NCBI GenBank assembly: GCA_003484785.1
Contig: DNAD01000248.1
Location: 1 to 5,434, forward strand
Direction of reading: 5' to 3'
Length of the DNA: 5,434 nucleotides
Source of the DNA: Lachnospiraceae bacterium
GTDB taxonomy: Bacteria > Bacillota > Clostridia > Lachnospirales > Lachnospiraceae
Below are positions 1-5,413 of this stretch, one piece after another. Below the pieces are notes generated by a model. The model saw nothing but the letters and a program-made list of their open reading frames with translations, made no database searches and was not told where the DNA came from. Position numbers and translations under genes: made by a program. Every line of letters begins with the position of its first letter. The first letter of the stretch is position 1.

Positions 1-1025
1 GCAACATTATCAACTATGGTCTCGATGATGGTACCCATCTCGTTTACACGCATCGTCGCGTTCTCGATATCCTCTGCCTGTGAAACCGCGCCCTTGGAAA
101 CATCATCCACTGCATGGGCGATATCATCGGCGGTCTGGCTGGACTGTGATGCCATGCTCTCGAGATCGTCACCCGAGGAAAGAACACTGGTAGCGGACTT
201 CTGGATCCGTCCTACTATCTCGCGAAGCGTCTTGATAAACCCGTCCGTTCCCCGGGCCATATCTCCGATCTCATCGCCTCTCTTCAATATCTTTTCATCC
301 ACGTCGGTGGTCAGATCACCCTGGGAAAGCTTCGAAATGGTATCCTTTATGTTGTTGGTAGCCTTGGCTATCTTAAGAGCGGTAGTCACACCGTAGATCA
401 CGCACAGGACCGTAGCTATCACAGCCACTACGACGGACAGCAACAGAGTCTTCTTTATTTCGTTCTGAAGCTCCGTATTCTTATATTCGGCATATTCCCC
501 CGCGATCTCGCCCATCAGGTTGATATGCTCCCTCGCTATCTCGAAGTCCTCCTCGGCCACTTTGATATCGCCCTCGCCGGTCTCTACATTATAAGCGGTT
601 TTCCAGGCCTGCATCTCATTAAGGAAATCGTCGAGGATCGCCACGCAGCTCTTTGTCTGGCCTGTGGCCCTGAAATCATTTGCCAGATAGGGATCCACAT
701 TATACTGCTGCTTCAGCTTTGTCGTACCGTCGATGACCTGCTGGTAATTCTCCTCATAGGCCGCGATCTTGTCCTGAAGCATCTCCTCCGGCTCAAGCCC
801 CATATGGACCTCATAAACGCCTACCATGCCGTACAAAGCCTGGTAACCGTCCCTGTCCATGATATTTATCGTATTTTCGATCTGGCCTATGGTATCGTAA
901 TAGACCTCCTTTGCTTCCTGCAGCGTATTTAAGTTCTCAACGCCAAGGAAAGCTACCGCAACGATAAGAACGATAATAAGCGGCAAAATCATCAGCATCA
1001 GCTGTGCTGTAATACTACGTCTCAT
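1..1025 (-). CDS. Methyl-accepting chemotaxis protein, N-terminal 341 residues (runs off left edge)
   Basis: A transmembrane chemoreceptor that would sense a ligand outside the cell and control CheA/CheW. The visible part begins MRRSITAQLM, with a first hydrophobic helix at about residues 9-29. An extracellular region of about 160 mostly helical residues follows (30-190), resembling a four-helix-bundle (4HB_MCP) sensor. A second membrane helix lies at about 193-213. A HAMP linker at about 214-268 has the typical GDL (236-238) and DEIG (251-254) motifs. The start of the cytoplasmic coiled-coil signalling domain has Ser/Thr/Gln/Ala-rich heptads (about 277-341). The conserved hairpin tip and the C-terminus lie outside the window. 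The start at 1025 is supported by an AAGGAGAAGG site at 1034-1043 and by the position of the first membrane helix. A promoter at 1188-1216 suggests it is transcribed alone. The ligand cannot be told from sequence. Confidence 0.93.
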   Translation of the reverse strand, partial: MRRSITAQLMLMILPLIIVLIVAVAFLGVENLNTLQEAKEVYYDTIGQIENTINIMDRDGYQALYGMVGVYEVHMGLEPEEMLQDKIAAYEENYQQVIDGTTKLKQQYNVDPYLANDFRATGQTKSCVAILDDFLNEMQAWKTAYNVETGEGDIKVAEEDFEIAREHINLMGEIAGEYAEYKNTELQNEIKKTLLLSVVVAVIATVLCVIYGVTTALKIAKATNNIKDTISKLSQGDLTTDVDEKILKRGDEIGDMARGTDGFIKTLREIVGRIQKSATSVLSSGDDLESMASQSSQTADDIAHAVDDVSKGAVSQAEDIENATMRVNEMGTIIETIVDNV

Positions 1026-1181
1026 ACCTTCTACCTTCTCCTTTTCTTTATTTTGCGCCAACCATTCAGGACCCGGCCCGAAAATACGGCTTTCCGGATC
1101 GACCGGGTCACAGAACAGACTATACGGTAAAGGACCGCAGCAGCACAAAATAAGTCACCACTGCTCAACTTAAACCGCTTG
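1026..1181 (-). promoter_or_regulatory. Long, structured 5' leader of the chemoreceptor gene
   Basis: If the promoter at 1188-1216 is used, the chemoreceptor mRNA begins near 1181 and has a leader of about 155 bases. In it a GC-rich stem pairs 1070-1076 (GACCCGG) with 1103-1109 (CCGGGTC) and encloses a small CCG/CGG hairpin. A weaker GCAG/CTGC stem lies near 1137-1168. I compared it by eye with the c-di-GMP-I riboswitch pattern, which often precedes clostridial chemoreceptor genes, and did not find its conserved segments. The structure may be regulatory or incidental. Confidence 0.3.
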
Positions 1182-1187
1182 AAGAGA

Positions 1188-1216
1188 ATTTTACCACATG
1201 CCGTATATGATTTCAA
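1188..1216 (-). promoter_or_regulatory. Sigma-A-type promoter for the chemoreceptor
   Basis: On the minus strand TTGAAA (1211-1216) is followed after exactly 17 bases by TAAAAT (1188-1193), close to the TTGACA/TATAAT consensus. It sits directly after the terminator-like hairpin at 1219-1256 and points at the chemoreceptor start 163 bases downstream. I saw no sigma-D-like motility promoter (TAAA with a downstream GCCGATAT) in this gap. Confidence 0.65.
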
Positions 1217-1218
1217 CA

Positions 1219-1256
1219 GAAAATGCGGCCCGGAACAACGTCCGATCCGCATTTTC
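1219..1256 (-). terminator. Terminator-like hairpin between the TetR gene and the chemoreceptor
   Basis: A 10-bp perfect stem pairs 1219-1228 (GAAAATGCGG) with 1247-1256 (CCGCATTTTC). Inside it, after a 2x2 internal loop, 1231-1234 (CGGA) pairs with 1241-1244 (TCCG) around a 6-base loop. The GC core flanked by A-run and T-run is typical of intrinsic terminators that work in both directions. It most likely ends the transcript of the TetR-family gene. The T-run is only four bases long, so termination may be partial. Confidence 0.55.
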
Positions 1257-1267
1257 GCAAGGATACC

Positions 1268-1406
1268 ATATATTATGATGTAGGAGTCAAAAGGTGCGTT
1301 AGCACCTTTTGCGATACAAGATATAGCTATCAAGCTTGCTTGAAATAGCTATATCTTGTATCGCAAAATGGCACGGAGTGCTTTTGACCCCAACATCATA
1401 TTATAT
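1268..1406. repeat. 139-bp near-perfect palindrome with nested hairpins (four-way junction)
   Basis: The outer arms 1268-1293 and 1381-1406 are complementary at 23 of 26 positions; mismatches are at 1273, 1282 and 1285, and the last becomes a U-G pair in a minus-strand transcript. Inside sit three hairpins. The left one pairs 1289-1297 with 1302-1310 (AAAAGGTGC/GCACCTTTT, 9 bp, loop GTTA). The central one pairs 1307-1330 with 1345-1368 (24 bp perfect) and continues as CAAG/CTTG with a 4-base loop. The right one pairs 1371-1374 with 1378-1381 (GCAC/GTGC). The shared A/T runs allow it to fold as one long hairpin or a cloverleaf-like shape. It lies just after the TetR-family gene and codes for nothing convincing. 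It could be a miniature mobile repeat, a dispersed palindrome or a structured RNA element; I do not recognise a named family. Confidence 0.8.
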
Positions 1407-1456
1407 ACAGAGACAGGCTTATCCCTCTTTATAGCGGACAGGCACGTCTCTACCCA

Positions 1457-2041
1457 TTATGTTATATCATCCATGACCTGCTTAAGGTCTCCGCCGATCA
1501 TATTGCACATAAGGTCTATGACCTCATCTCTTCCGATCTCGTTCTCATGTCTGATAAGATATTCAAAGCCCGAAACAAAGCCCCCGGCCATGATATGAAA
1601 GATCATTTCGGCCTTTGCCTCCCCGACTCTTTCGACCACCTTCTCCTTAGTCTCCGCACGCTCCAGGGCGCTTACAAGGAACCACCTTATCTTATCCATC
1701 ATTTTGGCATTATTTTCAGCCATAAGCAGCTTGGTGAAATGATCCTTAAAGATATAGAAGCGGTCAAACACTCTTTCCAGCCTCTCTCTGTAGGTCATAC
1801 TTCCCCGCTCCGGATTGCTTCCCTCGCAAGCTTCCTTAAGATCCTGTATCGCCCTCTCCTCAACCTTCTCTTCGAGATCCGGGATATCCCTGTAGTGGGC
1901 ATAAAAGGTCCCCCTGCTCACATCGGCAAGATTTATGACCTCATTGACTGTTATCTTACCGTACCCTTTTTGGAAGAGCAGCTCGAGATACGCACGCTCT
2001 ATTGCATTCTTTGTTCTTGTAACATCACGTCTTTCCTTCAA
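1457..2041 (-). CDS. TetR/AcrR-family transcriptional regulator (TTG start)
   Basis: A 194-residue DNA-binding repressor-type protein, the usual length for the family. The N-terminal helix-turn-helix covers about residues 10-57: TKNAIERAYLELLFQKGY, then ITVNEVINLADVSRG, then TFYAHYRDIPDLEE, all diagnostic of TetR. The C-terminal half (about 70-194) is helical and would bind a ligand and dimerise; it contains MIFHIMAGGFVSGFEYLI. The TTG at 2041 is preferred because GAGGTG (2048-2053) lies 6 bases upstream and the promoter at 2061-2089 would start transcription only about 13 bases before it. An in-frame ATG at 2059 and a longer frame to 2110 lack a ribosome site and would begin at or before the transcript start. 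Target genes are unknown; the L,D-transpeptidase upstream, the chemoreceptor downstream or the regulator itself are candidates. Confidence 0.93.
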   Translation of the reverse strand: MKERRDVTRTKNAIERAYLELLFQKGYGKITVNEVINLADVSRGTFYAHYRDIPDLEEKVEERAIQDLKEACEGSNPERGSMTYRERLERVFDRFYIFKDHFTKLLMAENNAKMMDKIRWFLVSALERAETKEKVVERVGEAKAEMIFHIMAGGFVSGFEYLIRHENEIGRDEVIDLMCNMIGGDLKQVMDDIT

Positions 2042-2047
2042 TTTGAT

Positions 2048-2053
2048 CACCTC
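2048..2053 (-). promoter_or_regulatory. Ribosome binding site that selects the TTG start of the TetR-family gene
   Basis: GAGGTG sits 6 bases before the TTG at 2041. No comparable site precedes the ATG at 2059. Confidence 0.7.
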
Positions 2054-2060
2054 AATCATA

Positions 2061-2089
2061 AGTATAAAACATAAAACGAACAATTTCAA
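2061..2089 (-). promoter_or_regulatory. Sigma-A-type promoter of the TetR-family gene
   Basis: TTGAAA (2084-2089), a spacer of exactly 17 bases, then TATACT (2061-2066) on the minus strand. Transcription would start about 2054, giving a very short leader. The spacer contains a tandem GTTTTAT repeat. The promoter lets the regulator be expressed separately from the L,D-transpeptidase that precedes it on the same strand. Confidence 0.7.
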
Positions 2090-2103
2090 CTTATTCTTGT
2101 ATC

Positions 2104-2127
2104 TGTTCATACACAGTGTTCAGAACA
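2104..2127. promoter_or_regulatory. Possible operator: TGTTC/GAACA palindrome plus an extra half-site
   Basis: TGTTC-A-GAACA (2117-2127) is a perfect 11-bp palindrome, and another TGTTC lies at 2104-2108. The cluster is upstream of the -35 box of the TetR-family promoter, in the 111-bp gap after the L,D-transpeptidase gene. It could be an autoregulatory site, but it is shorter than most TetR operators and may be chance. Confidence 0.25.
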
Positions 2128-2152
2128 AATATAACCAATTATGCTGTGCTTT

Positions 2153-2806
2153 CTACTTCAAAGAAGCACCGGCGTCCTGAGCGGCTCCGCCCTGGGAAGC
2201 GACCAGCCAGGGATTCAGAGGGTTCACATCGGTGGGATCCCACCCTCTGCAGATCGAAGACGGATCGATAGTTATCGGAACGGGCTTGCCAAGCTCCCCC
2301 GGTGATGTCAGGTCATCGTAAACGACCACCTGCGTTCCCTTTTTGCAGAAATCATATATCCACTTGGCATCTGTGACGGCAAGCCTCACGCAGCCGAGAG
2401 AAGCCTTCTGCCCCAGAAGATTATACTGGTCATATTCCAGATTGCCGGGATTCCTTGAAAAATAAGGCACCGAATGGAACATGATCCCGCGGTTGAACCT
2501 TACCGCGTATCTTCCGTAGGTTCTGTCCACCATGAGCCTCCAGTCGTAATAATCCGAGGTCTTATATACCCCCAGCGGAGTCTCATGTCCGGCCCTTCCG
2601 GTAGAGCATACCATTGACTTTACCGCAGTCTCGGTCCCGTCCGGGTTCTTAAGCTTGACTGTCACGCAGTCAAGGGCACGGTTTACGTAGATCACAAATT
2701 CAGGCAGCAGATTGCCCGCAGTGGATGCATAGGCCCTCTGCGTACCGGCCGTAAGAGCAATGACGCAGAGCAGTATGCCCGCAACTGTTTTTTTGATTCT
2801 GTTCAT
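2153..2806 (-). CDS. Secreted L,D-transpeptidase (YkuD domain)
   Basis: A cell-wall enzyme that would act outside the membrane, forming 3-3 cross-links in peptidoglycan or attaching molecules to it. The 217-residue protein has a Sec signal peptide: basic MNRIKK, a hydrophobic stretch at 7-21, and likely cleavage after AYA (25-27). The YkuD domain spans about 36-165 and shows TPLGVYKTS (76-84), the conserved histidine in GIMFHSVPYF (His111) and the catalytic motif SLGCVRL with Cys139 and Arg141. A tail of about 50 residues rich in Pro and Gly follows (GWDPTDVNPLNPW at 188-200) and has no recognisable wall-binding domain. The ATG at 2806 has a strong AAGGGGGA site at 2810-2817. It follows larC by 161 bp, has its own promoter-like sequence, and need not share a function with the nickel cofactor genes. 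Confidence 0.93.
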   Translation of the reverse strand: MNRIKKTVAGILLCVIALTAGTQRAYASTAGNLLPEFVIYVNRALDCVTVKLKNPDGTETAVKSMVCSTGRAGHETPLGVYKTSDYYDWRLMVDRTYGRYAVRFNRGIMFHSVPYFSRNPGNLEYDQYNLLGQKASLGCVRLAVTDAKWIYDFCKKGTQVVVYDDLTSPGELGKPVPITIDPSSICRGWDPTDVNPLNPWLVASQGGAAQDAGASLK

Positions 2807-2851
2807 ATTTCCCCCTTATAAGCCCATTTGGTTTTAATATGCTGACAAGTA

Positions 2852-2904
2852 AATATTCCGTTACCGTCACAGCAAAAAAGGCTGTGAACAGTAACAATAT
2901 TCCG
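2852..2904. repeat. Stem-loop repeat flanked by 9-bp direct repeats
   Basis: The left arm 2860-2873 (GTTACCGTCACAGC) pairs with 2881-2895 (GCTGTGAACAGTAAC) through about 14 bp with one bulged base; the 7-base loop is A-rich on the plus strand. The hairpin is bordered by identical copies of AATATTCCG at 2852-2860 and 2896-2904, which look like a target-site duplication. Because AATATT is self-complementary, those copies also lengthen the stem to 2852-2901. It resembles sequences at 4520-4548 and 5414-5434, so I read it as a copy of a dispersed palindromic repeat. It lies in the leader of the L,D-transpeptidase gene. Confidence 0.75.
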
Positions 2905-2910
2905 ACGAGT

Positions 2911-2939
2911 ATGATATAACAAAACGATCATAAAAACAA
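2911..2939 (-). promoter_or_regulatory. Possible promoter of the L,D-transpeptidase gene
   Basis: TTGTTT (2934-2939) and TATCAT (2911-2916) are separated by 17 bases on the minus strand. The -10 box is good and the -35 box is poor. Transcription would begin near 2904, so the mRNA would open with the stem-loop at 2852-2901. Confidence 0.35.
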
Positions 2940-2967
2940 TCATTGTTCTGAAAATCGTCCCGTATGA

Positions 2968-4455
2968 TCATTTACTGCCCCGAAGGAGTTCCCGCGCCTC
3001 CATAAGGCTGATATCAAGCCTTCCGGCAAGCTCGGCCATGTCCTCGAATTCAGGCTTTTTACGGATGACACCGTAGCCCTCCGATTCCTTGATCCTTACC
3101 TTTCCCGTTCCGGTATCCTGCTCTGTCATCCCCCTTCGAAGAACATACCTTTTATATTCGCTCTCCCTTATGCCGATGGTGGTCGTATGCTTAAATATCT
3201 CCCTTACCAGTCTTTCCCTGTCCTGCGGTCTTAAGAGTACGCAGAAGACCGTCCCGGGCCTTGATTTCTTCATTCCCGCGGGGATGGTAAAGACATCGAG
3301 CGCTCCGGCCTCAAGCAGCCTTTCCATGGCAAAGCCCATCTCCTCGCCCGTCATATCGTCCACATTACAGTAAAGCCCGAGGATCTGTTCCTCATGAGGC
3401 GCTGCCGTCTCCCGGACGCTTTGCCCGTGCGGACGAAATTCCCCTTCCTCGGTCTCCCCAAGCATCGCTCTTACGCAGTTTGCGGCCTCAAAATCCTTTT
3501 TGCCCAGTCCGTAGCCTGTCCTTTCAACGCTCATCAAAGGCATGTCCCCGAAGTCTGCGGAAAAGTATTTGAGAAGTGCTGCCCCCGTAGGAGTGCAAAG
3601 CTCCCCCTTTATGCTGCCGCCGTAGATCGGTACCCCCGTCAGAATATTGGCAGTCGCGGGTGCCGGCACCGGCATTATCCCGTGCCGGCATCTTACGCTT
3701 CCGCTTCCCACATGGACCGGGGAGCAGACAACCCATTCCGGCCCCAGCTTTTCCATGGCAAGACAGACCGCAGTGATATCCGCTACGGCATCCATCATTC
3801 CAACCTCATGGAAATGGATCATGGAGACCTCCGTACCGTGGGCCCTGCTCTCAGCCTCCGCGATGAGCCTGTATACCTCTTTCACATCCGTCTTTACCTT
3901 ATCAGATAACTTCAGCGTTTTGATGAGCTCCTCGATATCCTTCATTGAAGTATGATAGTGGGAATGCTCATGGGTGTGGTCATGATCATGATGTTCGTGA
4001 TCGTGATGATGCTCGTGGCTGTGATGATGCCCGTGGTCATGGTCGTAATCATCCCCGTGATGATGCTCGTGGTCATGATGATGCTCATGGTCAAAGTCAT
4101 GATCGTCCCCGTGATGATGCTCGTGATCGTGATCATGGAAATGACCGGAATGGTCAATTTCCTCATGATGGTGGGCATTTTCACGGTGTTCGTGTTCGTG
4201 ATGATGATCGTTTTCATGACCATAATGGTCAAAATCATCCCCCTCCTCGACTCCTTCCACCTTCACTCTGAACATTGTACCGGCGATGCCGCGTCTTGAT
4301 GAGCTTTGCGCCTCTATCTCAACCCCCGGGATCCCCGCTTCCTTAAGCTCCTTCAGATATTCCTTCCTTTCATCATCCCCCATAAGCTCGTAAAGAGCCG
4401 CGGAAAGCATATCCCCCGCGGCTCCCATCCCACAATCCAGAAATAATGTCCTCAT
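2968..4455 (-). CDS. larC: LarC, nickel insertase for the nickel-pincer nucleotide cofactor
   Basis: In the studied LarC, a CTP-dependent cytoplasmic enzyme places nickel into pyridinium-3,5-bisthiocarboxylic acid mononucleotide, making the cofactor of LarA-type racemases. This 495-residue protein shows family landmarks in order: LDCGMGAAGDM (6-16), a His-rich insert (77-168), HFHEVGMMDAVADI (214-227), RHGIMPVPAPAT (257-268), ELCTPTGAALL (285-295), a charged linker (about 334-355), then the C-terminal domain with NVDDMTGEEMG (364-374) and TTTIGIRESEYKR (424-436). The two halves (LarC1, LarC2) are joined without a break; in Lactiplantibacillus plantarum a programmed frameshift joins them. The ATG at 4455 is chosen because AGGAGGAA (4461-4468) precedes it at good spacing and the conserved N-terminus begins there; an upstream in-frame extension to 4524 lacks conserved features. 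It lies 117 bp after larB and is probably cotranscribed. Confidence 0.95.
   Translation of the reverse strand: MRTLFLDCGMGAAGDMLSAALYELMGDDERKEYLKELKEAGIPGVEIEAQSSSRRGIAGTMFRVKVEGVEEGDDFDHYGHENDHHHEHEHRENAHHHEEIDHSGHFHDHDHEHHHGDDHDFDHEHHHDHEHHHGDDYDHDHGHHHSHEHHHDHEHHDHDHTHEHSHYHTSMKDIEELIKTLKLSDKVKTDVKEVYRLIAEAESRAHGTEVSMIHFHEVGMMDAVADITAVCLAMEKLGPEWVVCSPVHVGSGSVRCRHGIMPVPAPATANILTGVPIYGGSIKGELCTPTGAALLKYFSADFGDMPLMSVERTGYGLGKKDFEAANCVRAMLGETEEGEFRPHGQSVRETAAPHEEQILGLYCNVDDMTGEEMGFAMERLLEAGALDVFTIPAGMKKSRPGTVFCVLLRPQDRERLVREIFKHTTTIGIRESEYKRYVLRRGMTEQDTGTGKVRIKESEGYGVIRKKPEFEDMAELAGRLDISLMEARELLRGSK
3952..4227 (-). other. Histidine-rich metal-binding insert of LarC
   Basis: Residues 77-168 of LarC contain 45 histidines among 92 residues, the remainder mostly Asp, Glu and Gly in HEHHH, DHDH and GDD patterns. 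It lies between the first N-terminal segment and the conserved HFHEVG motif. It would be flexible and able to bind several nickel ions, as His-rich tails do in nickel chaperones such as HypB and UreE. A storage or delivery role is inferred. Confidence 0.85.
4021..4128 (-). repeat. Two 54-bp tandem repeats inside the His-rich tract of larC
   Basis: Bases 4075-4128 and 4021-4074 encode consecutive 18-residue units that agree at 15 of 18 positions (DHEHHHGDD core, residues 110-127 and 128-145). A shorter, more diverged SHEHHHDHEHH unit follows. The reading frame is kept. Confidence 0.75.
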
Positions 4456-4460
4456 GTCTC

Positions 4461-4468
4461 TTCCTCCT
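4461..4468 (-). promoter_or_regulatory. Ribosome binding site that selects the larC start
   Basis: AGGAGGAA is nearly ideal, with its GGAGG core 7 bases before the ATG at 4455. It excludes the longer in-frame reading that begins at 4524. Confidence 0.75.
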
Positions 4469-4519
4469 GAATATAAAACAGATATCCGGCCGTTTTTCTT
4501 CCTTCCGGCGCTGCTGCCC

Positions 4520-4548
4520 TTCACAGCCTTCAGTCCCGTGACAGTAAC
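4520..4548. repeat. Diverged copy of the intergenic palindromic motif between larB and larC
   Basis: TTCACAGCCTT (4520-4530) and GTGACAGTAAC (4538-4548) match, with the same spacing, the minus strand of the stem-loop at 2860-2888 (11 of 11 and 10 of 11 bases). The GTTAC part of the left arm and the inner pairing are lost, leaving only a short TCAC/GTGA stem. It lies in the 117-bp larB-larC gap. Confidence 0.5.
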
Positions 4549-4572
4549 CCTTCTCTTTCACCTTTTGCACCT

Positions 4573-5349
4573 TCAAGCTCTTATATGGTTGATAAGGCTT
4601 GCCTGATAGGCAGCCCCGAACCCGTTGTCTATATTTACGACAGAGATCCCGTTGGCACAGGAATTGATCATGGAAAGCAGGGCCGATACTCCTCCGAAGG
4701 AGGCTCCGTATCCGACGCTTGAAGGCACCGCGATCACGGGGCAGCTTGCAAGCCCCCCCACAACGCTTGCAAGGGCGCCCTCCATTCCCGCTATGGCTAT
4801 GATCACTCTGGCAGACATGATATCGTCGATCCTTGAAAACAGCCTGTGGATCCCCGCTACCCCCACATCGTATACCCTTACGACCTCATTGCCGAGAAAG
4901 AGGGCTGTGATGCAGGCTTCCTCCGCTACCGCAATATCGCTGGTACCCGCGGTTACCACGGCTATCCTTCCGATCCCGTCAGGCTCCCTTACCGATCCCA
5001 CTATCCCTGCCTTCGCATCCTCATAATAATCAAATGACAGCTCTTTGCGTATTTCAGATGCCTTTTCGGGCGACAGCCTCGTGATCAGTATATTTTCCTG
5101 TCCTGCCTCCTTCATGGCCTCTACGATACCCTTGATCTGTCCGGCGCTCTTTCCGGCGCCGTATATCACTTCCTTCACCCCGGTCCTTATGCCTCTTTGT
5201 GTGTCTATATTGGCATAGCCCAGATCGATGAGAGGTTTTTTCCTGATAAAAAGCTCAGCCTCTTCAATGCTGACCCTTCCCTCCTTAAGGCCGCACAAAA
5301 GATCCCGTATATCATCCCTGCCGAAAGCCTCCTTATTACTGTTTTCCAT
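4573..5349 (-). CDS. larB: LarB, pyridinium-3,5-biscarboxylic acid mononucleotide synthase
   Basis: The first enzyme of nickel-pincer nucleotide synthesis. The family carboxylates and hydrolyses nicotinic acid adenine dinucleotide to the biscarboxylated pyridinium mononucleotide. The 258-residue protein has a helical N-terminal region (about 10-55, including LGYANIDTQRGIRTG at 43-57) and a C-terminal domain related to the AIR carboxylase PurE: VVTAGTSDIAVAEEA (131-145), VYDVGVAGIHRL (159-170), AGMEGALASVVGGL (187-200) and PSSVGYGASFGG (209-220). NSCANGISVVNIDNGFGAA follows at 229-247. Cys231 in this motif corresponds to the cysteine reported to attack the substrate in Lactiplantibacillus plantarum LarB. 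The ATG at 5349 is preferred because GGAGG lies 5 bases upstream (5355-5359). An ATG at 5361 would add four residues but has its only purine run directly against the codon. LarC follows on the same strand. Confidence 0.96.
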   Translation of the reverse strand: MENSNKEAFGRDDIRDLLCGLKEGRVSIEEAELFIRKKPLIDLGYANIDTQRGIRTGVKEVIYGAGKSAGQIKGIVEAMKEAGQENILITRLSPEKASEIRKELSFDYYEDAKAGIVGSVREPDGIGRIAVVTAGTSDIAVAEEACITALFLGNEVVRVYDVGVAGIHRLFSRIDDIMSARVIIAIAGMEGALASVVGGLASCPVIAVPSSVGYGASFGGVSALLSMINSCANGISVVNIDNGFGAAYQASLINHIRA

Positions 5350-5354
5350 CAGAT

Positions 5355-5359
5355 CCTCC
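5355..5359 (-). promoter_or_regulatory. Ribosome binding site that selects the larB start
   Basis: GGAGG sits 5 bases before the ATG at 5349 and overlaps codons of the alternative 5361 start, favouring the shorter protein. Confidence 0.6.
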
Positions 5360-5413
5360 ATTCCTTCTTTATCCGTCCTCGCTGATGCAGAGCCATCCCT
5401 GACAGGATTGCAT

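Noticed and set aside
525..932. Plus-strand open frame of 135 codons opposite the chemoreceptor
   Set aside because: It is antisense to the well-supported sensor domain of the chemoreceptor; its hydrophobic sequence reflects complement codon composition.
1104..1130. Possible fourth copy of the GTTAC/TCACAG intergenic motif in the chemoreceptor leader
   Set aside because: Only short pieces (GTCACAG, CGGTAA) agree, and the spacing differs from the three accepted copies.
1031..1333. Minus-strand reading frame of 100 codons in the gap before the chemoreceptor
   Set aside because: It runs through the terminator hairpin, the promoter, the leader and half of the large palindrome, has no ribosome site and resembles no protein.
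1268..1406. CRISPR array or integron attachment site as explanation of the palindrome
   Set aside because: There are no regularly spaced direct repeats, and no attC core sites or integrase gene are visible.
1409..1451. AGAGAC/GTCTCT inverted repeat and GACAGGC direct repeat just after the TetR-family stop codon
   Set aside because: The arms are only 6 bp apart by a 31-base loop and there is no T-run; probably chance beside the larger palindrome.
2932..2947. Weak AACAA/TTGTT hairpin followed by T-run after larC
   Set aside because: Five AT-rich pairs with a 3-base loop are too weak for a convincing terminator, and it overlaps the possible -35 box of the next gene.
3945..4299. Plus-strand Met/Val/Ile-rich and Asp/His/Arg-rich open frames opposite larC
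   Set aside because: They are mirror images of the CAT/CAC/GAT-rich histidine tract, which leaves other frames free of stops; low-complexity artefacts.
4456..4524. N-terminal extension of LarC by 23 residues
   Set aside because: The family N-terminus starts at MRTLFLDCG directly after an ideal ribosome site; the added residues are basic and unconserved in appearance.
4373..4576. Small minus-strand gene overlapping the end of larB and the start of larC
   Set aside because: It would use a TTG overlapping the larB stop and read out of frame through the conserved N-terminus of larC; no family resemblance.
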